This document shows, one piece after another, positions 1 to 5,999 of a stretch of 6,003 nt of DNA. The translations under genes were made by a program, and so were the position numbers. Source of the stretch: Clostridia bacterium (GTDB lineage Bacteria; Bacillota; Clostridia; Christensenellales; Borkfalkiaceae); the NCBI GenBank assembly GCA_029071285.1, contig JAIEAS010000233.1, positions 1 through 6,003 of the forward strand, in the 5' to 3' direction. The notes beneath the pieces are model-generated. The model searched no databases and was not told the DNA's origin. It worked only from the letters and a program-made list of their open reading frames with translations. Within the stretch, counting starts at the first letter, position 1. Every line of letters starts with the position of its first letter.

Positions 1-3
1 TAT

Positions 4-21
4 TTAATGTAAGTACATTAA
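4..21. promoter_or_regulatory. Perfect palindrome ahead of rnj, candidate operator
   Basis: The sequence TTAATGTA-AG-TACATTAA is a perfect 8-bp inverted repeat around a 2-base centre. It ends six bases before the Shine-Dalgarno site of rnj. It is AT-rich and has no following T-tract of its own, so it does not look like an intrinsic terminator. Size and symmetry suit a site for a dimeric helix-turn-helix regulator, which is inference. No promoter can be assigned with confidence because only 38 bases precede the gene. Confidence 0.45.
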
Positions 22-27
22 CCCGAC

Positions 28-31
28 GGAG
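28..31 (+). promoter_or_regulatory. Ribosome binding site of rnj, supports a TTG start
   Basis: GGAG lies seven bases before the TTG at 39-41, which is ideal spacing. No in-frame ATG is near it, so this site is the main reason for accepting the rare TTG start and keeping the basic N-terminal extension as part of the protein. Confidence 0.75.
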
Positions 32-38
32 ATTAAAA

Positions 39-1871
39 TTGAACGATCAGAACGAAAAAAAGCGCCCCGTTTTCAAACCGCGGCGCAATCCCAAAATTAA
101 TAATAAGCAGGAAAAGCCTGTAGCGGCAAAGGCTGTTAAACCGCCCAAAAAAGTAAAGGAAAAACAGCCGCAAAAGCCCGCCGCAAAAATCAAAACTTCA
201 TTCACGCAGAAACCGGTGTTAGGAGCTAAAAGCGTAAAAATAGTATTCCTCGGCGGCGTAGGCGAAATCGGAAAAAATATGACCGCCATAGAGTGCGGAA
301 ACGATATTATCATAATCGACGCGGGCGCGATTTTTCCCACCGAGGAAACGCCCGGATTCGACTTAATCGTACCCGATATAACCTACCTCGTGGAAAACAG
401 GCGCAAGATTAAAGGGCTTATTCTCACGCACGGACACGAGGACCATATAGGCGGAGTCCCCTATCTTTTGAACGAGCTGAAAATTCCCGTAGTGGGCACG
501 AAGCTCACCTTGGCTCTCGTAGACAACAAACTGCGCGAGCACCGCATCAACGACGCAAAGCAGATAAACGTCGTTCCTAATCAGGTTTTGCAACTCGGCT
601 GCTTTAAGATACGGTTTATAAACGTAAACCACTCGATAGCGGGTTCGCTTGCGCTTGCAATAGAAACGCCGCAGGGCGTAATTTTCCACAGCGGCGACTT
701 TAAGATTGACCTGACACCCGTTGCGGGCGAAGCAATCAACTTGAAATCAATCGCCGATATCGGTGCGAAAGGCGTTCTTTTATATATGGGCGAAAGCACA
801 AATATCGAGCGCAGCGGCTATACCATGAGCGAAACGGTGGTGGGCGCAACCCTTGACAGGCTGTTTGCCGAAAACGCTGACAGAAGGCTTATTATCGCAA
901 CCTTCGCTTCAAACGTGCACCGCCTGCAGCAGATTACCGACTTAGCCGTAAAATATAAGCGCAAGGTCGCGTTGTCGGGGCGGAGTATGCTCAACGTAGT
1001 TGAAGCGGCGGAAAAGATAGGCGAGATTAAAATTCCCGACGACGTTATCGTTGACGTATCGAAGATTAAAAATATGCGCGACAGCGAAATTGTGGTTGTA
1101 AGCACGGGCAGTCAGGGCGAACCTATGAGCGCGCTCACACGTATGGCAAACGGCGACAATCCGCAAGTGATTGTGGGTGCAAACGACACGGTTATAATTT
1201 CCGCGTCGCCCATTCCCGGCAACGAAAAGCTTGTGTACAGGGTAATAAACAACCTTTACCGCAAGGGCGCGAACGTCGTTTACGAAAGCCTTGAAAATAT
1301 TCACGTTTCGGGTCACGCCTGCCGCGAAGAGCATAAAATTATGCACACGCTGTTAAAGCCTAAATTCTTCATTCCCGTGCACGGCGAATACAGACATCTG
1401 AAAAAGCACGCACAGCTCGCACAGCAGCTGGGTATGCCAGAAAACCGTATTTTTATTCCCGACATAGGCAACTGCGTTGAGGTATCGCAAAAGGGAATAC
1501 GGCGCGCGGAAGATATTACCGCGGGCTCGCGTCTGATTGACGGCGAGGGAATCGAGGACGAAAAGGCGAGCGTAATAATCGACGACAGACGCCAGCTTTC
1601 CGAAGAAGGGCTTTTCATAATTTCAATCGCCGTTTCAAATGGAGAGGTGGTGGGAGAACCCGCAATCAATTCGCGCGGCTTCGTGTTCGATTTCCACCGC
1701 GACTACAACAAGGAAATGCGCGAGGTTATCGCCCGCGCAATCGAGAGCTACGACCTCTCGCGCGGCACGGTTGACGAGCTGAAAAAGGTAATAAAGCGCA
1801 ATTTCAGAAACTATCTTTTAAAAAAGACGAAGCAGTCGCCGATGGTAGTGCCCGTCGTGGTTGAAATATGA
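39..1871 (+). CDS. rnj: Ribonuclease J with basic N-terminal extension
   Basis: A 610-residue metallo-beta-lactamase/beta-CASP ribonuclease with 5'-3' exonuclease and endonuclease roles in mRNA decay and rRNA/mRNA maturation in the cytoplasm. Residues 1-65 form a Lys/Pro/Ala-rich, probably disordered tail (about 20 Lys/Arg against 4 acidic residues). The conserved core starts near 66 (KIVFLGGVGEIGKN). Zinc motif HGHEDH is at 131-136, with H198, D220 (HSGDFKID), H426 (SGHA) and H448 (VHGE). Their spacing matches the metal and catalytic residues of B. subtilis RNase J1, so it should be active. The beta-CASP region includes STGSQGEP (355-362), and the C-terminal domain runs from about 500. Without the tail the length (about 545) fits the family. 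A minor variation is GESTN at 251-255 where SDSTN or ADSTN is usual; this is not a metal ligand. The gene starts with TTG behind a good GGAG site and heads a four-gene operon. Whether it is J1- or J2-like cannot be told here. Confidence 0.95.
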   Translation: MNDQNEKKRPVFKPRRNPKINNKQEKPVAAKAVKPPKKVKEKQPQKPAAKIKTSFTQKPVLGAKSVKIVFLGGVGEIGKNMTAIECGNDIIIIDAGAIFPTEETPGFDLIVPDITYLVENRRKIKGLILTHGHEDHIGGVPYLLNELKIPVVGTKLTLALVDNKLREHRINDAKQINVVPNQVLQLGCFKIRFINVNHSIAGSLALAIETPQGVIFHSGDFKIDLTPVAGEAINLKSIADIGAKGVLLYMGESTNIERSGYTMSETVVGATLDRLFAENADRRLIIATFASNVHRLQQITDLAVKYKRKVALSGRSMLNVVEAAEKIGEIKIPDDVIVDVSKIKNMRDSEIVVVSTGSQGEPMSALTRMANGDNPQVIVGANDTVIISASPIPGNEKLVYRVINNLYRKGANVVYESLENIHVSGHACREEHKIMHTLLKPKFFIPVHGEYRHLKKHAQLAQQLGMPENRIFIPDIGNCVEVSQKGIRRAEDITAGSRLIDGEGIEDEKASVIIDDRRQLSEEGLFIISIAVSNGEVVGEPAINSRGFVFDFHRDYNKEMREVIARAIESYDLSRGTVDELKKVIKRNFRNYLLKKTKQSPMVVPVVVEI

Positions 1872-2533
1872 TCGGATTTAAATACGCGCACGGCGACACC
1901 TCCGGGGGCGAGCGCAAAACTCCCACGGCGCAGTTCAACGGCGTTAAACTTAACGAAAAAATCGCAAGGATGAGGGAGGAGGCGTTCGCGCGCGAAATCC
2001 CCACCGCCGACGACGAAACGCTGAACTTCATATGCACGCTGCTTGCCGCAAACAAACCGGAAAACATATTAGAACTGGGCACAGCCACAGGTATTTCGGG
2101 CGCGGTTATGCTCGACGTATGCAAAGACGCGCACCTGACTACTATAGAGCGCGAACAGAGCTTTTACAACGAGGCGGTAAAAAATTTCAAGTGCCTCGGG
2201 ATTGATATGCGGGTTTCCGCACTTTTCGGCGACGCATATGAATGCTTGCAAACCTTGCAAGGCACATACGATTTCATATTTCTGGACTGTGCAAAAGTTC
2301 AGTACGTAAAGCTTTTGCCGAAACTTAAAAATTTACTTAAAAAAGGCGGCGTTCTGCTTGCCGACGACGTACTGCTGTACGGCTGGATTACGGGCGAAGC
2401 CGAAGTTCCAAAAAAGCGGAAAATGCTGTACACTCACGTCAAAGAATACGTAGACGCGGCAGTTTGCGACAGCGAACTTTATACCACGATTTTAAACGTC
2501 GGCGACGGGCTGGCGATGAGCGTAAAAAAATGA
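1868..2533 (+). CDS. trmR: tRNA 5-hydroxyuridine O-methyltransferase (TrmR/YrrM-like)
   Basis: A 221-residue class I SAM-dependent methyltransferase of the catechol-O-methyltransferase-like O-methyltransferase family. Motif I is ILELGTATGISG (67-78), E94 (TTIERE) would bind the SAM ribose, DFIFLDCAK is at 135-143 with metal ligand D140, ADDVLLYG at 165-172, and the C-terminal GDGLAMSVK at 212-220 is typical of TrmR. TrmR methylates ho5U34 to mo5U34 in tRNA of Gram-positive bacteria. The next gene encodes the hydroxylase family that makes ho5U, as in B. subtilis yrrM-yrrN-yrrO, and this favours TrmR over small-molecule O-methyltransferases. The usual Asp-Asn pair of the metal site is here Asp-Asp (D166-D167). 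The first 30 residues do not resemble the usual TrmR N-terminal helix. The start overlaps the rnj stop (ATGA) with no clear Shine-Dalgarno, so translation is probably coupled. The next in-frame ATG (1970) has a poorly placed AAGG and would remove part of the conserved helix. Confidence 0.85.
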   Translation: MIGFKYAHGDTSGGERKTPTAQFNGVKLNEKIARMREEAFAREIPTADDETLNFICTLLAANKPENILELGTATGISGAVMLDVCKDAHLTTIEREQSFYNEAVKNFKCLGIDMRVSALFGDAYECLQTLQGTYDFIFLDCAKVQYVKLLPKLKNLLKKGGVLLADDVLLYGWITGEAEVPKKRKMLYTHVKEYVDAAVCDSELYTTILNVGDGLAMSVKK

Positions 2534-3726
2534 AAGTCGAACTTTTAGCCCCTGCGGGCAATTTTGAAAAACTGAAAACTGCGTTCTGGTTCGGCGCGGA
2601 CGCGGCGTATATCGGCGGCAAAGATTTTTCACTGCGCTCGTTTGCGGATAACTTCACCCGCGGAGAGATAGAAAACGCCGTAAAACTTGCGCACGGACTG
2701 GGCAAAAAAGTGTACGTCACGGCAAATATTTTCGCCAAAAATAAAGACTTGCCGCTTTTGGAAGATTACTTTGCTTTTTTGCAGTCGGCAAAAGTTGACG
2801 CGGCGCTCGTGTCGGACTGCGGCGTGCTTTACGCGGCAAAAAAAGCCGCGCCCGAGCTTCAGCTGCATATATCCACACAGGCGAATACGACAAATAAATA
2901 CGCCGTAAAATTTTACCGCGAACAGGGCGCAAGTCGCGTGGTTCTCGCCCGCGAATTGTCTCTTGAAGAAATCGCCGAAATACATACCGCCGTTCCCGAA
3001 ATGGAGCTTGAAGCTTTCGTTCACGGCGCAATGTGCATTTCCTACTCGGGCAGATGCCTCTTATCGGACTATCTTGCAAACCGCCCCTCAAACCGCGGCG
3101 AGTGCGTTCAGGCTTGCAGGTGGAATTATCAGATTAGAAAATCCGACGCAAAATCGGACAGCGGTTGGCTTGAAATGCAGCAGGATAATAAGGGCACTTA
3201 CCTTTTAAACAGCAAGGACCTGAATATGTCCGCCCACCTTAAAGAGCTCGCCGAAGCAGGCGTGTGTTCATTCAAAATCGAGGGCAGAATGAAGTCCGAG
3301 TACTACCTTGCAACGGTAATCAACGCCTACCGCCGCTGTATCGATAACGGCTTTGATAAAACGGTTGAAAGCGAGCTTTTGACCGCGGCGCACAGGGATT
3401 ATACAACGGCTTACGCCTTCGGCGAAAACTCGCAAACCGTAAACTATACGGACAGCCAGACCAAGGGCGACTGCGACTATATCGCAAATGTTTTGGAAAG
3501 TGAAAACGGCTTTGCCACCGTTGAAATGCGCGGAAGATTTAAAACGGGCGACGTTCTGGAAGTGCTGTCCCCCTCGGAAAACTTTAAAAAATCTTTCACC
3601 GTGGAAAAGGCTTTCACTTCAACGGGTGAACAGGTGAGCGACTGTAAACTGGTGCAGGAGCACTACAAAATCAACTGCCCGTACAGCCTTGCAAAAGGCG
3701 ACATTTTAAGACGAAGAAAATTATGA
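2530..3726 (+). CDS. trhP: Prephenate-dependent tRNA U34 hydroxylase (TrhP, U32 family)
   Basis: A 398-residue U32-family protein closely resembling E. coli TrhP (YegQ) along its length: KVELLAPAG (2-10), GADAAYIGG (22-30), VLARELSLEEI (138-148). The U32 signature lies at 161-179 (EAFVHGAMC...GRCLLS). Four cysteines, C169, C176, C192 and C196, are placed as expected for the [4Fe-4S] cluster of TrhP/RlhA/UbiU-type U32 proteins. NSKDL (227-231) and FKIEGRMKS (248-256) are also family-typical, and a U32 C-terminal domain (about 312-398, with GRFKTGDVLEVLSP at 335-348) is present. The family was named as peptidases, but this branch hydroxylates U34 to ho5U using prephenate. The substrate then suits TrmR encoded just upstream. 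One full-length protein is present here instead of the YrrN/YrrO pair. I chose the ATG at 2530 because it overlaps the trmR stop (ATGA) and begins exactly at the family N-terminus; an upstream in-frame TTG (2464) would add 22 unconserved basic residues. Confidence 0.88.
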   Translation: MKVELLAPAGNFEKLKTAFWFGADAAYIGGKDFSLRSFADNFTRGEIENAVKLAHGLGKKVYVTANIFAKNKDLPLLEDYFAFLQSAKVDAALVSDCGVLYAAKKAAPELQLHISTQANTTNKYAVKFYREQGASRVVLARELSLEEIAEIHTAVPEMELEAFVHGAMCISYSGRCLLSDYLANRPSNRGECVQACRWNYQIRKSDAKSDSGWLEMQQDNKGTYLLNSKDLNMSAHLKELAEAGVCSFKIEGRMKSEYYLATVINAYRRCIDNGFDKTVESELLTAAHRDYTTAYAFGENSQTVNYTDSQTKGDCDYIANVLESENGFATVEMRGRFKTGDVLEVLSPSENFKKSFTVEKAFTSTGEQVSDCKLVQEHYKINCPYSLAKGDILRRRKL

Positions 3727-4949
3727 ACTACAAAGTAAAAAACGTTTACGGAAAAACTTCAGACGAAAAAATCTGCGTGTCCGTTCCGGGCTCTAAAAGC
3801 ATAACCGCACGCGCTCTTTTAATCGCGGCGTTAGCGGGCGGAGAAAACACCCTTTACGGCGCGCAGTTTTCAGACGACTGCGCAACCTTTTTACAGTGTT
3901 TAAAGGATTTGGGAATCGGGTGCGAGGTTTCGGAAAATACCGTAAAAATCCGCGGCTGCGGCGCCAATCTTGAAAAAACCGAGGCTTCCATAAACGTCGG
4001 CAGCGCGGGAACGGCGGCGCGCTTTCTGCCCGCCTTCCTCGCCTTCCAGAAAGGCAGATACACCCTGACCTGTTCCGAGCAGATGAAAAGCCGACCCGTA
4101 TCGTCGCTTATAGACACCCTTAAAACGCTTGGCGCGAAATTCACTTTTTTGGAGCGCGAGAATTCTTACCCCTTTATAATCGAGGGAACGGACAAGCCCA
4201 AAACCGAAATCAGCGTGAATATTGCCGAAAGCAGTCAGTTTCTGTCCGCCCTTTTAATTTCCGGCATATGCGCAAATGCGCCGCTGACCATAAAGGCGGA
4301 GGGGAGACATTCGCTCGCCTACGTCAATATGACGCTGGATATGATGTGGTCGTTCGGCGTTACCGTGAAAGAGATTGACGGCGGCTACGTCGTTGACGGA
4401 AGCTATTCGGCTAAAAGATACGATATCGAACCGGATATTTCCGCGGCCTGCTACTTTTACGCCGCAAATAAAATTCTGGGCACGAATATCAGTGTAAACG
4501 GTCTGATGCCGCACAGTATGCAGGGCGATATAAAATTCATCAAACTGCTTGAAAATTTTGACGGCGGCGAGGTTGATTGCAGCGGTTTTTCCGACCAGGC
4601 ACTTACCCTTGCGGCGATTGCGCCGTACCTTAAAAATCCGACTAAAATATGCAGCGTTGCGCATATCCGCAGACAGGAATGCGACAGGATTTCGGCTATC
4701 GTTAAAAACCTCACCGCTATGGGCGTTAAAGTTGAGGAATTTGACGACGGCGTAAAAATTTACCCCGCCGCCCCTAAGCCCGCAAAAATCGACACCTTCG
4801 GCGACCACCGCGTTGCAATGAGCTTTGCTCTCACGGGACTCCGCGCCTACGGAATTGAAATTGAAAACGCCGAAGTCTGCTCCAAGACCTTTAAGGACTA
4901 TTTCACCGTTCTTGACGGGATTTGTGAAAGTCTTGTTAAAGATTGTTAA
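3723..4949 (+). CDS. aroA: 3-phosphoshikimate 1-carboxyvinyltransferase (EPSP synthase)
   Basis: A 408-residue enzyme joining shikimate-3-phosphate and phosphoenolpyruvate to give EPSP, the penultimate step to chorismate. Visible counterparts of E. coli AroA residues: PGSKSITAR (22-30; K25, S26, R30), G96 and R100 in GSAGTAARF (93-101), R124 in MKSRP, SSQFLSALL (170-178), S197, SMQGD (265-269), catalytic D291, E319 and R322 in QECDR (318-322), DHRVAM (361-366) and K388 in SKTFKDYF. Length is slightly below the 427 of E. coli. Three positions differ from the E. coli enzyme: Ser94 for Asn94, Phe101 for Pro101 and Gln318 for Lys340. The first two lie in the loop whose changes affect glyphosate sensitivity, and the third contacts shikimate-3-phosphate. 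The start overlaps the trhP stop (ATGA) with no strong Shine-Dalgarno, so coupled translation is likely. No other shikimate gene is in the window; its product feeds chorismate and hence the prephenate that TrhP needs. Confidence 0.95.
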   Translation: MNYKVKNVYGKTSDEKICVSVPGSKSITARALLIAALAGGENTLYGAQFSDDCATFLQCLKDLGIGCEVSENTVKIRGCGANLEKTEASINVGSAGTAARFLPAFLAFQKGRYTLTCSEQMKSRPVSSLIDTLKTLGAKFTFLERENSYPFIIEGTDKPKTEISVNIAESSQFLSALLISGICANAPLTIKAEGRHSLAYVNMTLDMMWSFGVTVKEIDGGYVVDGSYSAKRYDIEPDISAACYFYAANKILGTNISVNGLMPHSMQGDIKFIKLLENFDGGEVDCSGFSDQALTLAAIAPYLKNPTKICSVAHIRRQECDRISAIVKNLTAMGVKVEEFDDGVKIYPAAPKPAKIDTFGDHRVAMSFALTGLRAYGIEIENAEVCSKTFKDYFTVLDGICESLVKDC

Positions 4950-4959
4950 ACGGGTTAAA
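4935..4959 (+). repeat. Three GTTAAA direct repeats at the end of aroA
   Basis: GTTAAA occurs at 4935-4940, 4945-4950 and 4954-4959, with steps of 10 and 9 bases, close to one helical turn. The first copy is inside aroA, the second spans its stop codon and the third is just after it. They lie immediately upstream of the candidate promoter of the membrane-protein gene, a position where an activator could bind. A six-base AT-rich word can recur by chance, so function is uncertain. Confidence 0.3.
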
Positions 4960-4964
4960 AACGC

Positions 4965-4993
4965 TTTACTTTGCCATAATTTTATGTGATACT
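4965..4993 (+). promoter_or_regulatory. Candidate sigma-A promoter of the membrane-protein gene
   Basis: TTTACT (4965-4970, 4 of 6 to the -35 consensus), a 17-base spacer and GATACT (4988-4993, 4 of 6 to the -10 consensus) preceded by TG at the extended -10 position. Transcription would begin near 5000, about 30 bases before the gene. This is the best match in the only sizeable gap between genes (81 bases). An alternative is TTGCCA (4971-4976) with TGTAAC (4994-4999), also spaced by 17. Confidence 0.4.
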
Positions 4994-4997
4994 TGTA

Positions 4998-5014
4998 ACG
5001 TAAATTTATTACGT
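4998..5014. promoter_or_regulatory. Inverted repeat near the predicted transcription start
   Basis: ACGTAA-ATTTA-TTACGT is a perfect 6-bp inverted repeat with a 5-base centre, placed just after the candidate -10 and before the ribosome binding site. A bound repressor there would block transcription initiation. As RNA it would make only a weak hairpin with no U-tract, so it is not a convincing terminator for aroA. Short arms in AT-rich DNA make chance occurrence possible. Confidence 0.3.
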
Positions 5015-5021
5015 ATTTACT

Positions 5022-5026
5022 GGTGA
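5022..5026 (+). promoter_or_regulatory. Ribosome binding site of the membrane-protein gene
   Basis: GGTGA sits four bases before the ATG at 5031. It fixes the start and contrasts with the three coupled genes upstream, which lack clear sites. This fits independent translation from a new transcript. Confidence 0.6.
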
Positions 5027-5030
5027 AAAA

Positions 5031-5963
5031 ATGGAGCTGAAAAAGATTAAGTTCGGCACTTCGCTGGGTTATTATCTTTGGCTGGTAATTTGCATAGGAG
5101 CGTTTTTGGGACTGTATTTCGGTCTCAGGAAAAAGAGCAAAAAAGTTCAAAGCTGGTCGCTGTTCGGCATACTTGCTTTCAACTTCGTCATGCACTTTTT
5201 AAAACTTGCTTTACCGCAGTATTCGGGTTTTCCCGCTATATTGCGCAAGTGTTCATTTGAAAATATCTGTGCGGTAAGCACGCTTATTTTCCCTTTTATT
5301 TATCTTTCAAAATGGAAAGCGGGCAAGGACTATATGTTTTATTTAGGACTTGTAAGCGGAATATTGGGTTGTGTTGCGCCAATGCCGGTTGCAAGTATGA
5401 ATTTGGCGTTTTACGAGCCGGAAGTAATCCGCTATTATATCTGTCACGCGGGTATATGGATAGTTCCGCTTTTAATGGTTTTGTTCGGACTGCACGAGCT
5501 GAACTGGCGTAGAATATGGAAAACCTTCGTAATCTACTTCGCGGTTTTGGGCGTTATTATAATTAACGAGCTTATTCTTATCCGCATCGGTTGGGTAAAA
5601 ACCTCTTCGATGGATGAATTTTTTGACGCAAACAGCAGGGATATGGGCTACGCGATTGGCCTGCCCGACTCTATGCAGGGCGCCGCAAAGTACGTTTTAT
5701 GGCTCACCCCCAAAGCGTGGAGAAACGTTCCTATACTTTGGGAACTGTTCCCCGTCATAATTCTCGGCGGAATATTAGCCTTTTCCGCTTGCATGATATG
5801 GGATCACAAACGGTTCAAAGAGGATATAATAAACTTTTACAATACAGTAAAAGTTAAAGTTCCCGCGTTTTTTGCAAAAGCAAAGGCTGGAGTTAAAATC
5901 ACGGAAAATTTAGATACGGAAATTGCGGAAGACGGTGAAGAGCAGGAAGAAAACAGTTTATAA
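5031..5963 (+). CDS. Seven-helix membrane protein, YwaF/TMEM164-like (tentative)
   Basis: A 310-residue integral membrane protein of unknown function with no cleavable signal peptide. Hydrophobic segments lie at about 13-32, 41-61, 75-93, 100-118, 134-153, 163-186 and 235-257, and the tail (258-310) is charged, ending in an acidic stretch (about 292-307). The pattern around FENICAVSTLIFP (76-88), a Gly-rich fourth helix and YYICHAGIWIVPLLMVLFG (135-153) resembles the uncharacterised bacterial YwaF/TIGR02206 family, related to eukaryotic TMEM164. In that comparison C80 and H139 align with the conserved Cys and His, while the His usually two residues before the Cys is Asn (N78). This match is by eye and moderately uncertain. 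The 185-235 segment between helices six and seven is polar and probably a long loop. The gene has its own Shine-Dalgarno and probable promoter and is followed by a hairpin, so it may be monocistronic. It uses more A/T-rich codons than the genes upstream, as hydrophobic proteins commonly do. Confidence 0.85.
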   Translation: MELKKIKFGTSLGYYLWLVICIGAFLGLYFGLRKKSKKVQSWSLFGILAFNFVMHFLKLALPQYSGFPAILRKCSFENICAVSTLIFPFIYLSKWKAGKDYMFYLGLVSGILGCVAPMPVASMNLAFYEPEVIRYYICHAGIWIVPLLMVLFGLHELNWRRIWKTFVIYFAVLGVIIINELILIRIGWVKTSSMDEFFDANSRDMGYAIGLPDSMQGAAKYVLWLTPKAWRNVPILWELFPVIILGGILAFSACMIWDHKRFKEDIINFYNTVKVKVPAFFAKAKAGVKITENLDTEIAEDGEEQEENSL

Positions 5964-5971
5964 TTTTTTAA

Positions 5972-5999
5972 ACGGCGCGTACTTTAAAGTTCGCGCCGT
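5972..5999. terminator. GC-rich hairpin after the membrane-protein gene, probable terminator
   Basis: ACGGCGCG (5972-5979) pairs perfectly with CGCGCCGT (5992-5999). The intervening ACTTTAAAGT (5981-5990) is itself a palindrome that could extend the stem past one T-T mismatch. It begins nine bases after the stop codon at 5961-5963. A T-run precedes it (5964-5969), but the stretch that should hold the downstream U-tract is cut off after four visible bases (6000-6003, AAAT). Placement and stem strength suit an intrinsic terminator; this is unproven without the next bases. Confidence 0.6.

Noticed and set aside
942..1346. Minus-strand open frame of 134 codons inside rnj
   Set aside because: It lies fully within the conserved beta-CASP coding region with no ribosome binding site or recognisable domain.
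2464..2529. Upstream TTG start extending the U32 protein by 22 residues
   Set aside because: The extra residues are basic, unconserved and wholly inside trmR, while the ATG at 2530 starts exactly at the family N-terminus and makes the same ATGA overlap as the other junctions.
2530..3726. Collagenase-like peptidase function suggested by the U32 family name
   Set aside because: Overall similarity is to TrhP, the four iron-sulfur cysteines are present and the neighbour is trmR. These favour tRNA hydroxylation.
4950..4996. Possible rho-independent terminator directly after aroA
   Set aside because: No GC-rich stem followed by a T-tract can be drawn; only AT-rich repeats are present. Read-through into the next gene is therefore possible.
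4254..5195. A 313-codon open frame on the minus strand across the end of aroA, the intergenic gap and the start of the membrane-protein gene
   Set aside because: It lies opposite strongly recognisable AroA sequence, has no recognisable domain and runs through a region with plus-strand promoter and ribosome binding signals. Its composition is that expected of a reverse-frame shadow.
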